A stretch of 64,000 bases of DNA from Usitatibacter rugosus (GTDB lineage: Bacteria > Pseudomonadota > Gammaproteobacteria > Burkholderiales > Usitatibacteraceae): assembly GCF_013003965.1 (NCBI RefSeq), contig NZ_CP053069.1, positions 310,001-374,000 of the forward strand, written 5' to 3'. The translations under genes and the position numbers were made by a program. Below, in pieces: positions 52,978 to 64,000 of this stretch (positions are counted from its first letter, which is position 1; the number at the start of each line of letters is the position of its first letter). The notes under the pieces are model-generated. The model was not told where the DNA came from and did not search any database. It saw nothing but the letters and a program-made list of their open reading frames with translations.

Positions 52978-53077
52978 AAAGGCGTCCTCCGCAGATAAAC
53001 GCGGATAAACGCAGATAAGACCTTAAGGCCGGGTTTCCATCTGCGTTTATCCGCGTTTATCTGCGGAGGACGCCTTT
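52978..53077. repeat. Long inverted repeat IR-1, 39-base perfect arms
   Basis: The left arm 52978-53016 and right arm 53039-53077 are perfect inverted copies, with a 22-base loop. The arms are built of short units (GCAGATAAACGC and GATAAACGC-like). It lies between two convergent genes and ends in TTTT on the plus strand, so it may also end transcription. Its architecture is similar to IR-2 at 56159-56313, though the unit sequence differs. Confidence 0.92.
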
Positions 53078-53081
53078 TGCT

Positions 53082-53285
53082 TTAGGGGTTTCCCGGAGTG
53101 CCGGGCAAGAGGCCGAAGTAGTACGAGACGATCAGCAGGACGAACACCAGGACCGAGAGCACGATGCGAACGGTGAGGGCCTTCACGGCCCGGTCCGACT
53201 GGCCCTTGTCCTTGTAGATGAAGAAGAGCCCCGAGAACAGGCTCACGATGACGGCGAAGAGCAGGATGACGATGACGATTTTCAT
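53082..53285 (-). CDS. DUF2909 twin-helix membrane protein
   Basis: This 67-residue protein starts at ATG 53285. Two hydrophobic helices (IVIVILLFAVIVSLFSGLFFI and IVLSVLVFVLLIVSYYFGLL) flank a basic loop with KDKGQSDRAVKAL. This is the DUF2909 pattern, common beside surf1 in betaproteobacteria. Its function is unknown. Confidence 0.88.
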   Translation of the reverse strand: MKIVIVILLFAVIVSLFSGLFFIYKDKGQSDRAVKALTVRIVLSVLVFVLLIVSYYFGLLPGTPGNP

Positions 53286-53321
53286 GGACCCATTTTACGC
53301 CGCCCTCCGGGGCCTGCCGCG

Positions 53322-54026
53322 GTGAGGATCGGAGCGTTCCATTTCACGCCCCGCCTCGTTCCCACGGTGGCGGCCGTGGCGATGATCGCGCTGCTGGTCT
53401 CGCTCGGGCGCTGGCAGGTCGCGCGCGCCGGGGAGAAGCAGGCGCGCCAGGCGCTGCTCGAGGCGCGGATGCAGGAACCTGTGCTCCGACTGTCGGCTCC
53501 GATCGCCGATGCCGCGCCGGTGGTCTACCGCCACGTCGCGGCCGAAGGCCGCTACGTGCCCGAGGGCCAGGTCTTCATCGACAACCGGCTGCACCTCGGC
53601 CGCGCCGGGTTCCACGTCATGACGCCGCTGCGCCTCGCCTCGGGCGCCACCGTGCTCGTGAATCGCGGCTGGATCGCGCGCGATGCGCAGTATCCGAAAC
53701 CGCCGGCGGTCGCGGTCCCCGAGGGCAGGGTCACGGTCGCGGGCCTCGCTGCGACGCCCCCCGCGCGCTACCTCGAGCTCTCGACGCAAACCGTGTCGGG
53801 CAACGTGTGGCAGAACCTCTCGTTCGCGCGCTATCGCGAGCACGTGCGAATCGACGTCATGCCCTTCGAGATCCTCGTCGCGCCGCCCGCGCCCGGGCTC
53901 GCGGCCGTCGAGGAGCAACCCGATGCCGGGGTCGCCAAGCACCAGGAATATGCGCTCACGTGGTTCTCGCTCGCGGTGACCGTGCTCGTGCTCTGGATCG
54001 TCGTGAACACGAAGCGCATCGCATGA
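53322..54026 (+). CDS. SURF1 family cytochrome oxidase biogenesis protein
   Basis: This 234-residue protein starts at GTG 53322. Two membrane helices, at the N-terminus ([22 protein letters not shown]) and C-terminus ([17 protein letters not shown]), flank a periplasmic domain with D-N-R, V-N-R-G-W-I and [23 protein letters not shown]1 helps heme a insertion in subunit I. Its stop overlaps the next gene. Confidence 0.94.
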   Translation: MRIGAFHFTPRLVPTVAAVAMIALLVSLGRWQVARAGEKQARQALLEARMQEPVLRLSAPIADAAPVVYRHVAAEGRYVPEGQVFIDNRLHLGRAGFHVMTPLRLASGATVLVNRGWIARDAQYPKPPAVAVPEGRVTVAGLAATPPARYLELSTQTVSGNVWQNLSFARYREHVRIDVMPFEILVAPPAPGLAAVEEQPDAGVAKHQEYALTWFSLAVTVLVLWIVVNTKRIA

Positions 54027-54580
54027 AGATGAGCCCGCGCGCGAAGCTGCTGGCGCTCTTCGGCCTCTTCGCGGCGCCCATCGTGGCCTCGCTGGTGACC
54101 TACCAGCTCTACACGCCGACCGAGACGTCCAACTACGGCGAGCTCCTGCCCGTCCGTCCGGCACCCGGGCAGGTGTTCGGGAACGCGTCGGGGCCGGCAT
54201 TCCGTTTCGCGGACCTCTCCGGCAAGTGGGTGCTCGTCGCGTCGGACTCCGGCGCATGTGCCCAGGCTTGCGTCGGCAAGCTGACCACGATGAGGCAGGT
54301 GCGCCTGGCACTCGGCCGCAACGCGAGCCGGGTCGAGCGCGTCTTCGTGGTGGACGACACGCAGCCGCCCCGCGAAGGCGTGGGCAGCGAATTCCCCGGG
54401 ATGGAGATCGTGCTCACGCCCAGGGACACGACCCTGCCCGCCGCGCCGGCCAACGACCGCGCGCATATCTACCTCCTCGATCCCCGCGGCAACGTGATGA
54501 TGCGGTTCCCCGCGGCAGCCGACCCGAAGCGCATGCTCCGGGACTTGAACCGGCTGCTGAGGGCGTCCCAAATGGGATAA
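54023..54580 (+). CDS. SCO1-like membrane-anchored thioredoxin-fold protein
   Basis: This 185-residue protein starts at ATG 54023 in an ATGA overlap with surf1. One N-terminal helix ([21 protein letters not shown]) is followed by a thioredoxin-like domain with the C-x-x-x-C motif C-A-Q-A-C and a region F-V-V-D-D-T-Q. This is typical of the second, divergent SCO-like protein found before ctaB. It may handle copper or thiol redox in oxidase assembly. Confidence 0.85.
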   Translation: MKMSPRAKLLALFGLFAAPIVASLVTYQLYTPTETSNYGELLPVRPAPGQVFGNASGPAFRFADLSGKWVLVASDSGACAQACVGKLTTMRQVRLALGRNASRVERVFVVDDTQPPREGVGSEFPGMEIVLTPRDTTLPAAPANDRAHIYLLDPRGNVMMRFPAAADPKRMLRDLNRLLRASQMG

Positions 54581-54627
54581 AATTCAAGGGCTTGATCGGG
54601 CGCCCTCCGTGCCCGCCCCGCGCAACC

Positions 54628-55527
54628 ATGCTCCAGCAGACAACCACTCCCACCGAAGGCATCGGCACCCAGTTCTGGCGGCTCACGAAGCCCCGTGTCG
54701 TGTCGCTCATCGTGTTCACCGCGGTGATCGGCATGCTGCTGGCCGCGCCCGTGCTGCCGCCGCTGGACCTGGTCGCCTACGCCACCGTGGGCATCGCGCT
54801 CGTCGCGGGCGCCGCCGCGGCGTTCAACTGTCTCGTGGAGCAGCGCATCGACGCGGTGATGGCCCGCACGCGCGCGCGACCGACGGTGATGGGCACCATC
54901 ACCCAGACGCAGATCCTCGTGATGTCCGGCGGCGTCGGGGGCCTGGGGCTCGCGATCCTCTGGCACGCCGTGAACCCCCTCACCATGTGGCTCACCCTCG
55001 CCACGTTCGTGGGCTACGCGATCATCTACACGGTGATCCTCAAGCCGGCGACGCCGCAGAACATCGTGATCGGCGGCGCCTCGGGCGCTATGCCGCCGGT
55101 GCTCGGCTGGGCTGCGATCACCGGGGACATCACGTTCCAGCCGCTGCTGCTCTTCCTCATCATCTTCGCGTGGACGCCGCCGCACTTCTGGGCCCTGGCG
55201 CTCTACCGCCGCAAGGAATACGAGCGCGCCGGCCTGCCAATGCTGCCGGTCACGCACGGCGAGGCGTTCACGCGCCTGCACCTGCTCTTCTACACGTTCA
55301 TCCTCATCGCGACGACGCTGCTGCCCTTCGCCACGGCCATGGCCGGCGTCTTCTACGTCGGCTGCGCGCTGGTGCTGGACGCCGTGTTCCTCGCGTATGC
55401 GATCGCGCTGTGGCGCCGCTACAGCGACGCGCTCGCCAAGCAGACGTTCGCGTACTCGATCTTCTACCTCGCGATGCTCTTCGCGGCGCTGATGATCGAC
55501 CACTACCTGCCGCTCCTGGGCGCGTGA
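54628..55527 (+). CDS. ctaB: Protoheme IX farnesyltransferase (heme O synthase)
   Basis: This 299-residue prenyltransferase starts at ATG 54628. Eight to nine helices are seen. The motifs [15 protein letters not shown] and [14 protein letters not shown] are characteristic. It makes heme O. The heme A synthase gene ctaA, usually near here, is not present. The sco gene follows in a GTGA overlap. Confidence 0.95.
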   Translation: MLQQTTTPTEGIGTQFWRLTKPRVVSLIVFTAVIGMLLAAPVLPPLDLVAYATVGIALVAGAAAAFNCLVEQRIDAVMARTRARPTVMGTITQTQILVMSGGVGGLGLAILWHAVNPLTMWLTLATFVGYAIIYTVILKPATPQNIVIGGASGAMPPVLGWAAITGDITFQPLLLFLIIFAWTPPHFWALALYRRKEYERAGLPMLPVTHGEAFTRLHLLFYTFILIATTLLPFATAMAGVFYVGCALVLDAVFLAYAIALWRRYSDALAKQTFAYSIFYLAMLFAALMIDHYLPLLGA

Positions 55528-56123
55528 CGCGCCGCCGCTGGATCTCCGCAGCCCTGGCCCTCGGGGCCGCCTTCGCCTCCGGCTGCGACAAGCTCGGCCC
55601 GTCGCGCAGCCCCTTCTTCGGCGTGGACGTGACCGGCGCCAAGATGGGCGGCGAGCTGCGGCTGAAGGATTCCACCGGCAAGGACCGGGCGCTCGCCGAC
55701 TTCCGCGGCAAGGTCGTGGCACTCTTCTTTGGCTACACGCACTGCCCCGACGTGTGCCCCACCACGCTCGCCGACATGGCGAAGGCGATGAAGCTCCTGG
55801 AGTCCGACGCCCGGCGCGTGCAGGTGCTGTTCGTCACTGTCGATCCCAAGCGCGACACGCCGGAGCTGCTCGGGCAGTACGTTCCCGCGTTCGACCCTTC
55901 GTTCCTCGGCCTGTGGGGCGATGCGGGCGCCACGACGAAGGCGACGAAGGACTTCAACATCTATTTCCAGGAGCGCGCCGGCAAGGATGCGGGCAGCTAT
56001 ACGGTGGACCACACCGCGCAATCGTTCGTGATCGACAAGGAAGGGCGGCTTCGGCTGGTATGGCCCTACGGGATCGAGCCGGCGCAGATGGCGGGCGACC
56101 TCAAGGTCCTGCTGAACTCCTAG
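55524..56123 (+). CDS. SCO1/SenC copper-binding lipoprotein
   Basis: This 199-residue protein starts at GTG 55524, overlapping ctaB. A lipoprotein signal (lipobox A-S-G-C) is followed by the thioredoxin fold with [14 protein letters not shown] and [10 protein letters not shown], the three copper-binding groups (two Cys and one His). It delivers copper to the CuA site of subunit II. Confidence 0.96.
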   Translation: MTRRRWISAALALGAAFASGCDKLGPSRSPFFGVDVTGAKMGGELRLKDSTGKDRALADFRGKVVALFFGYTHCPDVCPTTLADMAKAMKLLESDARRVQVLFVTVDPKRDTPELLGQYVPAFDPSFLGLWGDAGATTKATKDFNIYFQERAGKDAGSYTVDHTAQSFVIDKEGRLRLVWPYGIEPAQMAGDLKVLLNS

Positions 56124-56158
56124 CGTTTCTTGGCTCTCGCTGGCGCGAAGTCAAAAGC

Positions 56159-56313
56159 TGAACCACGGAGGACACGGAGGCACGGAGGGCCACGGAGAAA
56201 AACTTCTGGGCAAGTCAATTGCGGGCGATCTCGATCCACTGCCGACCGCATCACTCGCGATCATTCAAGTATTCCTCCGTGGCCCTCCGTGCCTCCGTGT
56301 CCTCCGTGGTTCA
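56159..56313. repeat. Long inverted repeat IR-2, 39-base perfect arms
   Basis: The left arm 56159-56197 and right arm 56275-56313 are perfect inverted copies, with 77 bases between. The arms contain four CACGGAG units. This is the second 39-base-arm inverted repeat in the cluster, at the convergent junction of sco (plus) and rpoH (minus). No ORF or transposase is in the spacer. Confidence 0.93.
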
Positions 56314-56336
56314 AGATTTGACGTTGCCGTAAAAAG

Positions 56337-56366
56337 AAAAGGGCGCCCGAAGGCGCCCCTTTTTTC
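56337..56366. terminator. Bidirectional terminator between sco and rpoH
   Basis: GGGCGCC (56341-56347), a CGAA loop, GGCGCCC (56352-56358) form a strong stem. The plus strand continues with TTTTTT and the minus strand with TTTTCTTTTT. It serves rpoH for certain and can also end the sco transcript. Confidence 0.85.
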
Positions 56367-56381
56367 TTGCCAGTCTCTTCG

Positions 56382-57233
56382 TTAACGAAGATCGGCCATC
56401 GCGACCTTCATCTTCTGCAGCGCCTTCGCCTCGATCTGGCGGATGCGCTCGGCCGAGACGCCGAACTCGTCGGCGAGCTCGTGCAGCGTCTTGGGGTCGG
56501 ACTCGTTCAGCCACCGCGCGCGGATGATGCGCTGGCTGCGCGCGTCCAGGCCCTCGATCGCGGACTTGAGGCCGTCGGCCTCGAGCGTCTCGCCCCGCGT
56601 GCGTTCCAGGTGCTCCGCCGGACCTTCGCCCGGCTCGCGCAGGTACGCGATGGGCGCGAAGGATTCCTCGCCGTCGTCGACCTGCGGCTCGAGGGCGATG
56701 TCCTGGCCCTGGAGGCGCTGCTCCATCTCGATGACGTCGCTTTCCTTCACGTTCAGCGTCTGGGCGACCTGGGCCACCTCGGTGGGCGTGAGCGCGGCCG
56801 AGGACTTCTTCATGCTGCGCAGGTTGAAGAAGAGCTTGCGCTGCGCCTTGGTGGTGGCGACCTTCACCAGCCTCCAGTTGCGCAGGATGTATTCGTGGAT
56901 CTCGGCCTTGATCCAGTGGATCGCGAAGGACGCGAGGCGCACGCCGCGTTCCGGATCGAAGCGCTTCACGGCCTTCATCAGGCCGATGTTGCCTTCCTGC
57001 ACGAGGTCGCCCTGCGGCAGGCCGTAGCCCATGTAGTTGCGGGCCACCGACACCACGAGGCGAAGGTGCGATAGGACGAGGTCATGCGCGGCGGCGACGT
57101 CACCGGACGCCTTCAATTTGCGTCCCAGCTCCGTCTCGCGCTCGGCCGTGAGCATCGGGATGGCGTTCACCGCCTGGACGTACGACTCCGGGCTGGAAAC
57201 GGCGGGCAGGGTGCGAAGGGTCATCGTGCTCAT
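56382..57233 (-). CDS. rpoH: RNA polymerase sigma-32 (heat shock sigma factor)
   Basis: This 283-residue protein starts at ATG 57233 with AGGAGG upstream. Region 2 (LRLVVSVARNYMGYGLPQGDLVQEGNIGLMKAV) and region 4 (TLHELADEFGVSAERIRQIEAKAL) are clear, and the RpoH box Q-R-K-L-F-F-N-L-R is present. It directs heat-shock gene transcription. A CIRCE operator lies directly upstream, so HrcA is expected to control it as well. Confidence 0.97.
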   Translation of the reverse strand: MSTMTLRTLPAVSSPESYVQAVNAIPMLTAERETELGRKLKASGDVAAAHDLVLSHLRLVVSVARNYMGYGLPQGDLVQEGNIGLMKAVKRFDPERGVRLASFAIHWIKAEIHEYILRNWRLVKVATTKAQRKLFFNLRSMKKSSAALTPTEVAQVAQTLNVKESDVIEMEQRLQGQDIALEPQVDDGEESFAPIAYLREPGEGPAEHLERTRGETLEADGLKSAIEGLDARSQRIIRARWLNESDPKTLHELADEFGVSAERIRQIEAKALQKMKVAMADLR

Positions 57234-57258
57234 GTGGCTTGGGCCTCCTGGGGAGATT

Positions 57259-57285
57259 TTAGCACTCGGGAGATTTGAGTGCTAA
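57259..57285. promoter_or_regulatory. CIRCE (HrcA) operator upstream of rpoH
   Basis: TTAGCACTC-N9-GAGTGCTAA, a perfect consensus CIRCE. It lies 26 bases upstream of the rpoH start, and covers the likely -35/-10 region (TTAGCA ... TAAAAT on the minus strand). HrcA binding would repress rpoH transcription at normal temperature. Confidence 0.95.
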
Positions 57286-57304
57286 TTCGGTAAATCGTTC
57301 CCCG

Positions 57305-58212
57305 CTACCGCCCCTTGGCGAACTGCCGGAGCTCCCGGCCCACCGAGACCCAGGCGCCGATCCAGCCGAGCAGGGCGGCCCCCAGCCCAATGGCGATGAG
57401 CCCGGCCCAGTCTATGAAAACCACCTTGAATTCAGTGGTATAGGTGCTAGTAAGGGCTCGCAACTCGTACTGGAGCCAGGCCGAGACGGTCGCCGCCAGC
57501 GCCACCGCGGCCAGGCCGGCCAGGAGGCCCTGGAAGATCCCGTGGTAGAGGAACGGGCGGCGGACGTCCGCGGCGGTCGCCCCCACGAGCTGGCTCACCT
57601 CGATCTCCTCGCGCCGTGTCAGGACCTGGAGGCGGATCAGGTGGCCGACGATGAAGACCACGGCCAGGGCGAGGAACAGGCCCACGGCGGCGAGCGCCCG
57701 GTCGCCGAACCGGACCCAGCGGCCGAGCCGCTCGGACCATTCGAAGTCGGCGACGACCTGGTCGACCTTGGGGAGCTTCTGCCATTCGCCCCGCAAAGCT
57801 TCGATGCGCGCGGGCTCGGTGGTGCGCACGCGGACCGTGAAGGCATGGGGCAGGGGATTGCGCTCCAGGCTCGCGAGCAGCTCGGCCAGGTGCGTCGTGG
57901 ACTTGAGCTCCTGCAGGGCCGCCTCGCGCGAGACGAAGCGCACCGAAGCCGCGTCCGCATGCGAGCGCAGCCGGGGCTCGAGCTTCTTCGCCTCGTCTTC
58001 CGTGGCGTCGAGGGCGAGATAGACGTTCACGTGCGGATCGGTGTCGAGCCCGGCCGCGGCGCTGGAGACGCCCTTCAGCACGACGGCCGCGAGCATCGGC
58101 AGGGCCAGCGCGATCGCGATCACCAGGACCGCGGAGAGCGTGGCGAAGGGTTGCGCGGCGATGCGCCCGAGCGCGGCGGCCGCGGCCTGGCCGTGCAGCG
58201 TGAGCCACGTCC

Positions 58213-58216
<4 letters not shown>
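57305..58216 (-). CDS. ftsX: Cell division ABC transporter subunit FtsX
   Basis: This 303-residue membrane protein starts at ATG 58216, overlapping the ftsE stop. Four helices are visible: one near residue 25-48, then a periplasmic domain, then three in the C-terminal half. The motifs E-I-E-V-S-Q-L-V-G-A-T and RPFLYHGIFQG are typical. With FtsE it controls peptidoglycan hydrolases at the division site. Confidence 0.95.
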
Positions 58217-63131
<4,915 letters not shown>

Positions 63132-63135
<4 letters not shown>

Positions 63136-63947
63136 CGCTGGCAGCCCGCGCAATAGAACGTGGAGCGCTGGCCCTGGCGCAGCGCCTTGATCGGCCGCGA
63201 GCAGCGCCGGCAGGGCTGGCCCTCGCGATCGTAGACCGACGTCACGTTCTGGAACTGCCCCGGCTCGCCGGTCGCAGAGACGTAGTCGCGAAGGGTCGAG
63301 CCCCCCGCATCGAGCGCGCGGGAAAGCGTGTCGCGGATGGCCTGGGCGAGCACGTTCCACCGCTCGAGCGAGATGCGGCCCACGGGCCGGGTCGGATGGA
63401 TGCCCGCACGGAACAGCGCCTCGCTCGCATAGATGTTGCCCACGCCGGTGACCACGCTCGCGTTCATGATGAAGTGCTTCACCGCCACGCGCCGGCCGCG
63501 CGCGAGGGCATGCAGGTGCGCTCCGGTGAAGGCGGGATCGAAGGGCTCGACGCCGAGGCCGCGCAGCAAGGCGTGCTTCTCGGCCTCGCCGCCGATCCAC
63601 AGCATGGCTCCGAAGCGCCGCGGGTCGTTCAGGCGCAGCGACTCGTGGCTGTCCAGCCGCACGTCCACGTGGTCGTGCAGCTTCGCGGGCCGGTCCTCGG
63701 GGACCATCGTGAGGCGGCCGGACATGCCGAGGTGGACCAGCAGGTGGCCCTTCGGGAAATCGAACAGGAGGTACTTCCCGCGGCGGCGGATGGCGACCAC
63801 TTCAGCGCCGCGCAAGCGGCGTGCGAGGTCGCGCGGCACGGGCCAGCGAAGGCGCGCGTCGCGAACGACCACGTCCTGGATGGTCCGCCCGACCATGCGG
63901 GGCACGAGGCCGCGGCGGGTCGTCTCGACTTCGGGAAGTTCCGGCAT
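63132..63947 (-). CDS. mutM: Formamidopyrimidine-DNA glycosylase
   Basis: This 271-residue repair enzyme starts at ATG 63947, giving the mature N-terminus PELPEVE with catalytic Pro2/Glu3. The HhH-type motif follows, K-H-F-I-M-N-x-x-V-V-x-G-V-G-N-I-Y, and a C-terminal zinc finger with C-R-R-C and CAGCQR. It removes 8-oxoguanine. The gap 63948-64000 beyond holds no recognisable gene. Confidence 0.97.
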
Positions 63948-64000
63948 TTGCAGCGGATTATAAGGGCAGGCCTGCAACGCCTCGCGCCCTTTCCGGTCGT

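Noticed and set aside
52978-53077. Short tandem units in IR-1 and IR-2 as CRISPR repeats.
   Set aside because: The units are too short and contiguous, with no spacers of uniform length and no cas genes in the window.
56198-56274. IR-2 as terminal repeats of an insertion sequence.
   Set aside because: The spacer is only 77 bases with no transposase, and there are no target-site duplications seen next to the arms.
63948-64000. A divergent gene beginning after mutM.
   Set aside because: Only 53 bases remain and no start codon with ribosome binding site could be recognised.

Overview
ORGANISM. The window is GC-rich and almost fully coding; no gap between genes exceeds about 260 bases. The blocks pilB-pilC-pilD-coaE-zapD-yacG, coxB/ctaD/ctaG/ctaE with DUF2970 and DUF2909 partners, rpoH-ftsX-ftsE-ftsY-rsmD-coaD-ferredoxin-mutM, and hemA-prfA-prmC point to a betaproteobacterium (inference from gene order and family content). 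The fds genes encode an NAD-linked formate dehydrogenase of the Cupriavidus type. LAYOUT. 1-4.6 kb: a tail of a DUF4239-like gene, small unknown proteins, a YdeI-like protein, a GNAT acetyltransferase, an MFS exporter and a PQQ-type sugar dehydrogenase-like lipoprotein. 4.7-13.2 kb, minus strand: a transglutaminase-like protein, a TonB-dependent receptor, a YfiR-like protein, a hybrid histidine kinase and a FecCD/BtuCDF-type ABC importer. 13.2-24.4 kb: a selenocysteine-dependent formate dehydrogenase locus: an HTH/PBP regulator, fdnG (in-frame UGA), fdnH, fdnI, fdhE, a small lipoprotein, a GcvH-like lipoyl protein, then selA, selB and selC (tRNA-Sec). 24.4-31.2 kb, minus strand: grxD, modE, modABC, tupBCA, an extra ModA-like binding protein and a DsrE-like protein. 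31.2-38.3 kb: a second HTH/PBP regulator divergent from fdsG-fdsB-fdsA-fdhD-fdsD. 38.3-41.4 kb, minus strand: hemA-prfA-prmC. 41.7-47.9 kb: a secreted glutathione peroxidase, then pilBCD, coaE, zapD and yacG. 48-56.1 kb: the aa3-type cytochrome oxidase cluster with assembly factors. 56.4-64 kb: rpoH under a CIRCE element, ftsYEX, rsmD, coaD, a ferredoxin, a dynamin-like GTPase and mutM. HOW IT FITS TOGETHER. About 25 kb in the middle forms one metabolic module for formate oxidation. It holds two formate dehydrogenases, one selenocysteine-dependent and membrane-bound and one cysteine-dependent and NAD-linked. It also holds the insertion machinery for selenocysteine (all but selD), both molybdate and tungstate importers, and the accessory proteins FdhE and FdhD. 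A spaced inverted repeat, ATATG-N10-CATAT or a one- or two-base variant, occurs upstream of four operons of this module: fdnG, selA, tupB and fdsG. Two of these sites lie beside paralogous ModE-HTH/PBP regulators. I propose these form one regulon, which is the main finding. Other notable items are two long inverted repeats with perfect 39-base arms, a SelA C-terminus encoded by a dispersed repeat, a CIRCE operator on rpoH, and the absence of ctaA from its usual place.
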